Shown here: one piece after another, positions 1 through 5,090 of the stretch
How positions within the stretch are numbered: position 1 is the stretch's first letter
How the letters are laid out: the number at the start of each line of letters is the position of its first letter
Assembly (NCBI GenBank): GCA_002352285.1
Contig: DEIC01000028.1
Location: 1,208 to 8,603 of the forward strand
Reading direction: 5' to 3'
Length of the DNA: 7,396 nucleotides
From: Alphaproteobacteria bacterium UBA2784
Lineage (GTDB): Bacteria > Pseudomonadota > Alphaproteobacteria > Micropepsales > Micropepsaceae
The notes under the pieces: model-generated
What the model saw: the letters and a program-made list of their open reading frames with translations, nothing else
Database searches by the model: none
What the model was told of the DNA's origin: nothing
Position numbers and translations under genes: made by a program

Positions 1-1196
1 GCATTCAGCCAGTCCGCGAAATAGCGGACGGCAACGCCCCACTGGCCGTCATCCGACGCTTCCAGATCCTTCGAGCGGATTGTGATGCCCATGTCACCCT
101 GGGCAACCTTGGCAGCCTCGGCAGCACCCACCGGAAGCGGCGTGTCATAGTCGGTCGCTGCGCCATCAAAGCAGGTCGGCGTCGGAAGGAGCTGTCCGGT
201 CACATTGGCGCCAATATCGGGCAGCGCAACCGCGCCACCCAGAATCACGCCACCCGAAAGGCCGAAAAAGGACTCCGCGCCGCCAATGCAATTGCGGCGG
301 TTGCCCGAAAAGGGCGAGCCCGAAGTGAAGCCGGTGAAGTTGGGGTAACGCACCGTGTCAGCCGAGCTGAAGGGCGTGCCGGTCGGGTCGATTTCAAAGG
401 GCTCCCAGTCCAGCTGGTACCACGCTTCGACCGAGACATCGAACGGGAAGCTGATCGAACCCGAGACCATGTTGACCGGGATCAACCCTTCCTTGATTTC
501 CGCGCCCGGGCGGCGGAAGGCGGTCACGTCGATCGGATTGATGACATTGATGCCGTTGAGAATGAAGGTGCCTTCGCCCCAGCTGACCACCTGCTTGCCC
601 ACGCGCACCTGAACGGGAAGGTCACCCAGTTCGAAGTCGCCTGCGATGTAAAGGTCGAGGAGCTTTGCGCTGGAACCCAGCACATCCGAGGTCTTGTCGC
701 GCAGTGCGATCCGGTCGGTGTGATTGTCGTCCGACATCGTGTCGTCATAGAAATAGAAGCCGCGCGCGAACACCGTGAAATTGCGCCAGGTCATCAGAAG
801 GTCATGGCTGACCTTGATGTTGGTCGAGGTGAAATCGCCCTCGTCATAATTCAGGCGCGCATCGTCCTCATTGATCGAGCCGTCGAAATTGTCGCGGTTC
901 GCCGTCTGGGTGAATACATAACCCGGCAGCCCGGCCAGCGTGGCTGCAGCCTGCGCAACCGGCGTGATGACGCCCGACGTGCGCGGATCAATGTTACCGC
1001 CATTTGATTCCGGCAGGAATTGCGTGTCACGTTCTGCAACGCGCATCGATGCGCCAGCTGTGATCGTCGTGTCGAAGACGATTTTCATTTCGCCGATGCT
1101 GTACTCTTCGGCAACCGCGCTTCCCGCAGCAGCCATCAGACCAACACCAGCCGCAGAGGCCAACAGCTTCCCGCGGAGACCCATTTTGTACGACAT
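1..1196 (-). CDS. DUF1302 family outer-membrane protein, C-terminus off the window
   Basis: The start codon is at 1196 and the frame stays open to the left edge, giving 398 visible residues. Residues 1-29 are a Sec signal peptide: basic start (K4, R8, K10), an Ala/Gly/Leu core and an AVA cleavage site before EE at 30-31. The mature part is rich in alternating hydrophobic and polar stretches, Asp, Gly and aromatics, as in an outer-membrane beta-barrel. The segments VGKQVVSWGEGTF, NGINVINPIDV and DDGQWGVAVRYFADWLN are characteristic of DUF1302. Family members are usually about 550-700 residues, so roughly a third is missing. Family knowledge: DUF1302 genes often sit beside DUF1329 and RND/MMPL transporter genes and are suspected of handling hydrophobic compounds; no biochemical activity is settled. 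Any such partner would lie downstream, left of the window. An AGGAGG nine bases upstream supports this start. Confidence 0.9.
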   Translation of the reverse strand, partial: MSYKMGLRGKLLASAAGVGLMAAAGSAVAEEYSIGEMKIVFDTTITAGASMRVAERDTQFLPESNGGNIDPRTSGVITPVAQAAATLAGLPGYVFTQTANRDNFDGSINEDDARLNYDEGDFTSTNIKVSHDLLMTWRNFTVFARGFYFYDDTMSDDNHTDRIALRDKTSDVLGSSAKLLDLYIAGDFELGDLPVQVRVGKQVVSWGEGTFILNGINVINPIDVTAFRRPGAEIKEGLIPVNMVSGSISFPFDVSVEAWYQLDWEPFEIDPTGTPFSSADTVRYPNFTGFTSGSPFSGNRRNCIGGAESFFGLSGGVILGGAVALPDIGANVTGQLLPTPTCFDGAATDYDTPLPVGAAEAAKVAQGDMGITIRSKDLEASDDGQWGVAVRYFADWLN

Positions 1197-1205
1197 GCGC
1201 GCAAT

Positions 1206-1211
1206 CCTCCT
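1206..1211 (-). promoter_or_regulatory. Strong Shine-Dalgarno of the DUF1302 gene
   Basis: On the minus strand AGGAGG, a full match to the anti-SD, lies nine bases before the ATG at 1196. It selects this ATG over the in-frame ATG four codons later and suggests efficient translation, as expected for an abundant outer-membrane protein. Confidence 0.8.
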
Positions 1212-1237
1212 CACCCAAAAGGCTGTTTTATGTCCTT

Positions 1238-1266
1238 GATACGGCGAGGGGGCGCATGATCGTTCC
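1238..1266 (-). promoter_or_regulatory. Candidate ECF-sigma promoter for the DUF1302 gene
   Basis: On the minus strand a GGAAC element (1266-1262) is followed after 18 bases by CGTATC (1243-1238). This resembles the GGAAC -35 and CGT-type -10 elements of ECF sigma factors, though 18 bases is slightly longer than the usual 16-17. Transcription would start near 1231, leaving a leader of about 35 bases that contains the AGGAGG. No convincing housekeeping promoter was found elsewhere upstream; a TTGACT at 1330-1325 has no good -10 partner. The short motifs make this weak evidence. Confidence 0.25.
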
Positions 1267-1406
1267 GGACGCCCCCCAGCGCCGAATACACAATCCCGGC
1301 GATGAGCACATGGAAAGGAAAGGTGAGTCAATACGTTCCGCTTTGGAATAAAGGTAACCGCGCGCGCCAAAAGCAGACTATGGCATTTCCGCAACGAATT
1401 TAGGGC

Positions 1407-1440
1407 ATGCTGCAATGCACCCACTTATGCTGCGCTGCAC
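1407..1440. repeat. Two 14-base direct repeats with 20-base period
   Basis: ATGCTGCAATGCAC (1407-1420) recurs as ATGCTGCGCTGCAC (1427-1440), 12 of 14 positions identical, with 6 bases between copies. A 20-base period puts both copies on nearly the same face of the helix, as expected for paired binding sites of a transcription factor. The position, mid-gap between divergent genes, fits an operator. The regulator is unknown; the motif does not resemble the AT-rich palindromes usual for Zur or Fur. Confidence 0.45.
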
Positions 1441-1617
1441 ACACAACGCCAAGTCGCAGAAATACTGAATCAATTCGCCGTTCTTCACGCGAATCAGAGC
1501 CCGTCAATCAAGGCGGGGCGTCCACCATGCGACACGTAGCTGACAATCGCAGTCTGCAGGCCCTCGAAATCATTGCGCAGGCGACGCGACTCACCCCAAA
1601 TGCGCGATCTGGATTCT

Positions 1618-1632
1618 GGCACAGACCGTGCC
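1618..1632. promoter_or_regulatory. Dyad (GGCAC-N5-GTGCC) upstream of zur
   Basis: GGCAC (1618-1622) and GTGCC (1628-1632) form a perfect 5-bp inverted repeat around AGACC. It ends 25 bases before the chosen zur start and just before a TATAGA at 1637-1642 that could be a -10 element with a poor -35. It could be a small operator or a leader hairpin. It also makes the GTG at 1628, which lies inside the dyad, an unlikely start codon. Confidence 0.25.
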
Positions 1633-1657
1633 GTCATATAGAGGGATGCGCCAAACG

Positions 1658-2170
1658 ATGGGCCGCGTGCTCGAGGCCCCGGCAACCCGGGGAACGCATG
1701 TCAGTGCACATCACGATCACCGCGCCTGCACGGATGCGGTGCTTGTGGCCGCCCACGAGGCTGCCATCGCGCGCGGCGTGCGCCTCACCGACCTTCGTGC
1801 GGAGGTTCTCGGCATCGTCGCTCAGAGCCATAAGGCCATCGGCGCCTATGAAATCCTTGAGCGCATGCAGAAGGCGCGCCGCCAGGAAAAACCTGTAGCC
1901 CCGCCCACCGTCTATCGCGCGCTGGAGTTTCTGGCCGAACAGGGTTTCGTCCACCGCATCAATTCACTCAATGCTTTCGTTGCCTGCTATGCCGCCGGCG
2001 AAAAGCATCGCGGCATGTTTCTGATTTGCGAGTCCTGCGGCACGGTGGCCGAACTGGCCGACCCCGACGTCGACAACGCGATTGCACAGGCAGTCCGCAC
2101 AGCAGGCTATCAGGCCAGCCACGAAATGATCGAGATCACGGGCATTTGCCCGTCGTGCAAGGGCATCTGA
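1658..2170 (+). CDS. zur: Zur-like zinc-responsive Fur-family transcriptional repressor
   Basis: This 170-residue Fur-family protein probably represses zinc-uptake genes when zinc is plentiful. The N-terminal winged helix includes the recognition segment APPTVYRALEFLAEQG (about residues 81-96). Aligned with E. coli Zur, the regulatory zinc ligands are present as H99 (GFVH), C110 (FVAC), H117 (EKHRG) and E132 (VAEL), and the structural zinc cysteines as two pairs, C124/C127 (CESC) and C164/C167 (CPSC). The HHDH-C segment near the N-terminus is typical of alphaproteobacterial Zur, and the C-terminus lacks the His-rich tail of E. coli Zur. Start choice: GAGGG at 1641-1645 precedes the ATG at 1658 by 12 bases; the ATG at 1646 directly abuts it and the GTG at 1628 has no SD, so 1646 or 1628 remain less likely alternatives. 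No zinc-uptake gene lies nearby. PerR or Fur identity is less likely given the Zur ligand pattern. Confidence 0.9.
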   Translation: MGRVLEAPATRGTHVSAHHDHRACTDAVLVAAHEAAIARGVRLTDLRAEVLGIVAQSHKAIGAYEILERMQKARRQEKPVAPPTVYRALEFLAEQGFVHRINSLNAFVACYAAGEKHRGMFLICESCGTVAELADPDVDNAIAQAVRTAGYQASHEMIEITGICPSCKGI

Positions 2171-2176
2171 TCCCGC

Positions 2177-2494
2177 CTAGCGCCGCGCAGCCAGCAGCGC
2201 AACGCCACCAATGAAGAAGGCCGCCGCAAGAAGTGCCACAGGCGCTCCGGCGACAAATCCGCCGCCTGAAAGTCTCGCTGTCAGCGCGTCAAGAACACCT
2301 GTTACGCCCGCACGGAAAAGGTAAAGCCAGATAGCGGCCACAAGGAACACGCCGAAAGCAAGTGCGGCACGCACCAGAAATCGCCTGCGCCGCACCGCCG
2401 ATGTGCGCCTGCGCAACTGAGCGGCAAAATCGGGATCATCCGGCTTGACGAGCAGCGCCTTCATGGCCCGCTCAAGGGAATCTTGTTCATGCAT
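2177..2494 (-). CDS. Small two-helix membrane protein, last gene of the sigma operon
   Basis: This 105-residue protein has a charged N-terminal part (about residues 1-38, ending in the basic run RRRTSAVRRRR), a membrane helix at about 39-60 and a second at about 80-102, closing with AARR. By the positive-inside rule both termini would be cytoplasmic. The start overlaps the sigma gene stop by 8 bases (ATGCATGA), and GGAG at 2505-2502 lies seven bases before it, so translation is probably coupled to sigma; an upstream in-frame ATG at 2563 has no such support. A small membrane protein with a soluble N-terminus directly after an ECF sigma gene suggests an anti-sigma or accessory role, but there is no HxxxCxxC zinc anti-sigma motif and I do not recognise the family. 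The stop lies 6 bases from the zur stop, in convergent orientation. Confidence 0.75.
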   Translation of the reverse strand: MHEQDSLERAMKALLVKPDDPDFAAQLRRRTSAVRRRRFLVRAALAFGVFLVAAIWLYLFRAGVTGVLDALTARLSGGGFVAGAPVALLAAAFFIGGVALLAARR

Positions 2495-3038
2495 CGCGCC
2501 ACTCCGCCAAAGATGCGCGAAGCCGCGTCGTGGCCCGCGCGATGTGGGATTTGACAACGCCAATCGTCAGACCCGTCGCCGCCGCAATTTCCGGATGGCT
2601 CATGCCTTCGCCATAGAAAAGAAGCGCGCACGCCCGCGCCGCTGGGCGCAATCCGGCCATCGCCGTCATCAGGTCCAGGCGCTGATCCGCAGCCTGCATG
2701 TCCTGCTGTGGCGATGGCATGTTCTCAATTTCTGTGTCATCCGGATCTTCAGGATGAAGACGCCGCTTGCGCAGCCAGTCGAGCCAGGTGCGTAATGCGA
2801 TGCGCCGAAGCCATGGCCCGAACAGCCGGTGATCACCAAGCTGCGCGATATGGCGCCATGCCTTTACCAGCGCATCCTGCGCAAGATCATCCGCAAGCGT
2901 TGCATCACCGCAAAGTTTGCGCAGGAGCGAGCGCAGCCACGCCTGCCGCCGGGCAGCAAGCGTCTCAAAGGCGGCATCGTCTCCGGCAATGGCAAGGAGT
3001 ACGATCCGGCCTTCGTCTGCAGGGTCAGGTGCGCCCAT
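2487..3038 (-). CDS. ECF-type RNA polymerase sigma factor
   Basis: The protein has 183 residues, the usual ECF length, with two domains and no extra extension. Sigma-2 spans about residues 14-91, including DDLAQDALVKAWRH (50-63), which matches the conserved DLxQDxFxKxW core-binding segment, and the WLRRIALRTWLDWLRKRR stretch. An acidic linker (about 95-116) follows. Sigma-4 spans about 118-178 with the helix-turn-helix GMSHPEIAAATGLTIGVVKSHIARA for -35 recognition. It would direct polymerase to a small regulon, most likely in response to an envelope or stress signal. The start lies 4 bases after the DUF6249 stop and the end overlaps the next gene by 8 bases, so all three genes are probably one transcript. 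The SD is weak, which fits translational coupling. I cannot assign the ECF group. No clear GGAAC-type autoregulatory promoter was seen upstream of the operon. Confidence 0.93.
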   Translation of the reverse strand: MGAPDPADEGRIVLLAIAGDDAAFETLAARRQAWLRSLLRKLCGDATLADDLAQDALVKAWRHIAQLGDHRLFGPWLRRIALRTWLDWLRKRRLHPEDPDDTEIENMPSPQQDMQAADQRLDLMTAMAGLRPAARACALLFYGEGMSHPEIAAATGLTIGVVKSHIARATTRLRASLAEWRDA

Positions 3039-3042
3039 CGCT

Positions 3043-3435
3043 TCAGGCCGGTGGTGCCGCTTTCTCAGCCCTTCGCTGGCGCTGCATCAGAATGCCCACA
3101 GCAATCAGAGCGCAGGCAGGGATGGCTGCAAATGCCGCAAGCCCCAAGAGCGGCAAAAGAGTTTCGGGTTCTTCCGGTGCGATAATGACGCCAAGCGCCG
3201 CAAGCCCCAGCGCCACACTCAAGAGCAGCGCGCCACACACAAGCAGCAATACGGGCATGCGATGCGGCGAACCAAAACGCAGTTCACGGATGGCCGCGAC
3301 ATCCAGAGCCACGCCCCGTTCAAGTGCAAGACGGACCGTACGCTCGGCTTCGCGCCGCGACAGGTATGCGCCCCACACGACCGAAAGGCTGACAGCCCCG
3401 ACTACCGCCCAGAAAATCAATTCACCCATTTCCAT
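3043..3435 (-). CDS. DUF6249-like three-helix membrane protein, first gene of the sigma operon
   Basis: This 130-residue protein has three predicted membrane helices: about residues 5-24, 60-86 and 92-115. A basic/acidic loop of about 35 residues (SRREAERTVRLALERGVALD and following) lies between helices 1 and 2, and the C-terminal tail QRQRRAEKAAPPA is basic. The short N-terminal helix, the LERG-containing loop and the helical hairpin resemble DUF6249 proteins, which as I recall are often encoded beside ECF sigma genes; the family call is from memory of the pattern. Its gene leads the operon, 4 bases before the sigma gene. A role in sensing or in holding the sigma factor at the membrane is inferred from position only. 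AAAGGGA at 3448-3442 is a good SD, 6 bases before the ATG at 3435; a second in-frame ATG at 3430 is less well spaced. Confidence 0.8.
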   Translation of the reverse strand: MEMGELIFWAVVGAVSLSVVWGAYLSRREAERTVRLALERGVALDVAAIRELRFGSPHRMPVLLLVCGALLLSVALGLAALGVIIAPEEPETLLPLLGLAAFAAIPACALIAVGILMQRQRRAEKAAPPA

Positions 3436-3443
3436 CGGGTGTC

Positions 3444-3459
3444 CCTTTCAGAATAAAGG
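3444..3459 (-). promoter_or_regulatory. Hairpin covering the SD of the sigma operon
   Basis: Read on the minus strand, CCTTT (3459-3455) pairs with AAAGG (3448-3444) across the six-base loop ATTCTG. The 3' arm is most of the AAAGGGA Shine-Dalgarno of the DUF6249 gene, so the fold would occlude ribosome binding. A second hairpin, GCGTCT/AGACGC (3478-3473 with 3464-3459, eight-base loop), abuts it upstream. A 5-bp stem is weak alone, so regulation is a suggestion. Confidence 0.35.
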
Positions 3460-3540
3460 CGTCTTCTGCCAGAGACGCAGGGAAATGCCGCCATGGAGGC
3501 AGGGGCGGCATATTTATTTTCGCTGCCTCCGGAAAGTCCC
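3459..3540 (+). ncRNA. Candidate structured RNA with H-type pseudoknot geometry
   Basis: Several inverted repeats crowd this stretch. Hairpin GCGTCT/AGACGC (3459-3464 with 3473-3478) comes first. Stem S1 pairs ATGCCGCC (3485-3492) with GGCGGCAT (3504-3511). Stem S2 pairs GGAGGCAG (3495-3502), located in the loop of S1, with CTGCCTCC (3523-3530). Both stems are perfect 8-bp helices and they interleave: loop 1 is 2 bases, the junction 1 base and loop 3 is 11 bases, AU-rich (ATTTATTTTCG). That is textbook H-type pseudoknot geometry on the plus strand; on the minus strand the 2-base loop would have to span the shallow groove, which is unlikely. GGGA (3480-3483) and TCCC (3537-3540) could close the whole. 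It ends 50 bases before the serine hydrolase start, so it may be a cis-acting leader. S1 plus the T-rich run could instead act as a weak terminator, with S2 as competitor. Confidence 0.4.
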
Positions 3541-3590
3541 GCGCCGCCGTCTATCCGTCAGAACCAGATTCCTGGCGGGAGATTGCACCG

Positions 3591-5024
3591 ATGCTGGCCA
3601 GCACCCTGATCCTTGTTCTCTTGATGACCGAGACGTTGTCCGCGCGCCAGCTAATAGCCCAGCCCGCGCCAGAATTTGACATGACGCCCGTTGAATCAGC
3701 AATGCGCGGGATCATTGCGGCGGGCGATGCGCCTTCTTTGTCCGCCGCCGCCGTCGCGGATGGCAAAATCATCTGGGCGCACGCGGAGGGATTTGCCGAC
3801 AGCGAGGCGAAAATCGCTGCAACGCCGGACACGATCTACCGCATCGGCTCAGTGAGCAAGTCAATCAGTGCAACAGCACTCGGTCTGGCTGATCAGGACG
3901 GACTGATCAGTCTTGAAAGCAGATTGTGCGTGCCGGTGATGTTGTCGCCTGAACTTTCCTGCACCGGCATCACCATGGCCGACGCCATTAATATGGCCGC
4001 CACCATGCCGCAATCCGTCTATTACCCCGGCATCGCGCCCGATGGGCCGGCCATAGCGCCCGATTCCCTTGTGGCCCAATTCGGATTCAGCGTCAGCGGC
4101 GCCGACCGTGACACCTATGCCTATTCCAATCTCGGGCCTGCTTGGGCGGCAGACGCGCTCACGGAGAAAACCGGCCAGGGCTTTAACACCTTTCTGACTG
4201 ATCGCCTCCTTGCACCCGCCCGTATGACGGCAACATTTGCAGCCATGCGCGATGCACCACAGGCCCTTCGCGCCGCATCGTACAACCGCAAGATGGAACG
4301 CTTCGCCAGCGACTACGAGGCGCTGCCCTTTGCCGCCGCTGGAATGGTGAGTTCCGCGCGCGATCTGGCAATCTTCTCCCTGCTTCATCTGGGCGCCGAG
4401 CCCGGTCTTGTGGATCACAACCTGCTTGCGACACTTCACACGCCCGCGACTGGCGGCTTTTATGGCTATGGCTGGGGCCGCATCGTGCATGAGGGGCGCA
4501 CGTTCCTGATCAGTGACGGACAGGTGAATGGCGGTGAGGCCATTATCATTCTGGAACCAGAGCGCGGCACCGCTGCCATTGTCCTGTCGAATTCTGGCGC
4601 GGGACAGGTCGCCCGCATCGCCCTTCTGATCATGGAGACACTGGAGCCTGGCGCCGCTTCAGCCTTTGAGGCGGGCGTGCAGGAGATTGAGGCGCGGCTG
4701 ACGCCGCCATCCGCGGCAGAAAATCCCGTACCGCAACCTCTCATCGGCACGATCCGCGTTGCAGGCGCGTACAGGCGCATCACGCTGGCCATGCGCAGTG
4801 ACGGCGCTCTGGGCATTGGCATCGGTGAGAGCGCGTTGCGCGCCCAACCAGCCGATGCCGATGGCCCCTATGCGCACTGGACCATGCCCTGCCCGGTGCT
4901 TCTGCCCGCTTGCACCGCCAATGCCGATGCGGAGCTCTTCCTGCGTGCGGATGAGCTGGGGACTTCAGGCTACATTTCCGTAACCAGCATTCACGGCCAG
5001 TTCGCTTACGGCGTGTCCTTTTGA
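3591..5024 (+). CDS. Exported serine hydrolase, beta-lactamase/esterase fold (class C-like)
   Basis: This 477-residue protein belongs to the serine beta-lactamase/DD-peptidase/esterase superfamily (Pfam Beta-lactamase, PF00144). Catalytic motif 1 is SVSK with nucleophile S87 and base K90; motif 2 is YSN at 178-180. The third motif, usually HxG or KTG, falls at about 309-311 and reads DGQ, so the conserved basic residue is absent. A hydrophobic N-terminus (LASTLILVLLM) looks like a signal peptide but lacks basic residues before the core. Cysteine pairs C113/C124 and C434/C441 could form disulfides, which would fit export. A 100-residue C-terminal region (from about 380) resembles the extra beta-domain found in many such hydrolases. 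GGGAGA at 3577-3582, eight bases before the ATG, supports the start, and no earlier in-frame start exists back through the gap. Substrate unknown: esterase or peptidase is more likely than true antibiotic resistance. It precedes the haloperoxidase gene by 66 bases, probably in one transcript. Confidence 0.88.
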   Translation: MLASTLILVLLMTETLSARQLIAQPAPEFDMTPVESAMRGIIAAGDAPSLSAAAVADGKIIWAHAEGFADSEAKIAATPDTIYRIGSVSKSISATALGLADQDGLISLESRLCVPVMLSPELSCTGITMADAINMAATMPQSVYYPGIAPDGPAIAPDSLVAQFGFSVSGADRDTYAYSNLGPAWAADALTEKTGQGFNTFLTDRLLAPARMTATFAAMRDAPQALRAASYNRKMERFASDYEALPFAAAGMVSSARDLAIFSLLHLGAEPGLVDHNLLATLHTPATGGFYGYGWGRIVHEGRTFLISDGQVNGGEAIIILEPERGTAAIVLSNSGAGQVARIALLIMETLEPGAASAFEAGVQEIEARLTPPSAAENPVPQPLIGTIRVAGAYRRITLAMRSDGALGIGIGESALRAQPADADGPYAHWTMPCPVLLPACTANADAELFLRADELGTSGYISVTSIHGQFAYGVSF

Positions 5025-5090
5025 TGTCAGGACGGCATTGCACTTGCAGCAACCCCGGTGACCCGTGAGTTTGGCTGCAGGAATCCAGCG
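5025..5090 (+). other. Short spacer between the two exported-enzyme genes
   Basis: The 66 bases hold no intrinsic terminator and no clear promoter. A 6-bp inverted repeat, TGCAGC (5045-5050) with GCTGCA (5074-5079), just touches the downstream SD. The lack of a terminator favours cotranscription. Confidence 0.5.
5079..5082 (+). promoter_or_regulatory. SD that decides the haloperoxidase start
   Basis: AGGA (in GCAGGAA) sits eight bases before the ATG at 5091. From this ATG the protein begins with a compact signal peptide. The GTG at 5058, 11 codons upstream in frame, has no comparable SD and would put a polar, Cys-containing stretch before the signal sequence. Confidence 0.6.

Larger units (their letters stand above)
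1197..1657. other. Divergent intergenic region between the DUF1302 gene and zur
   Basis: About 460 bases lie between the two divergent starts. I see no credible gene here: the frames that cross it have no SD, run into zur out of frame and have Arg/Ser-rich composition. No tRNA-like fold or intrinsic terminator is apparent. It is long for a simple divergent promoter pair and may hold a small RNA or multiple operators. Recognisable contents are the DUF1302 SD and candidate promoter, the direct repeat at 1407-1440 and the dyad at 1618-1632. The stretch 1441-1617 shows nothing I can name. Confidence 0.6.

Noticed and set aside
1407..1898. Plus-strand open frame of 163 codons across the divergent gap into zur.
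   Set aside because: It overlaps zur by 240 bases out of frame, has no SD and its product is Arg/Ser/Cys-rich with no recognisable domain.
3485..3520. Plain intrinsic terminator (stem at 3485-3511 plus T-rich run).
   Set aside because: No plus-strand gene lies upstream for it to terminate, the T-run is interrupted by A, and the 11-base loop is fully used by a second 8-bp pairing.
3485..3530. PreQ1 or SAM-II riboswitch, both of which are small H-type pseudoknots.
   Set aside because: The downstream gene has no link to queuosine or methionine metabolism, and the stem and loop pattern does not match what I recall of either consensus.
2708..3679. Plus-strand open frame of 323 codons opposite the sigma operon.
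   Set aside because: It is antisense to the well-supported sigma and DUF6249 genes and its product is low-complexity Arg/Ala/Ser, as expected of a shadow frame in GC-rich DNA.
3861..4490. Minus-strand open frame of 209 codons inside the serine hydrolase gene.
   Set aside because: It lies antisense within a gene carrying clear SxxK and YSN motifs; the Gly/His/Cys-rich product has no domain and no SD.
5045..5079. Hairpin TGCAGC/GCTGCA before the haloperoxidase start as a regulatory switch.
   Set aside because: Only 6 bp with a 23-base loop; it touches a single base of the SD and is within chance expectation.
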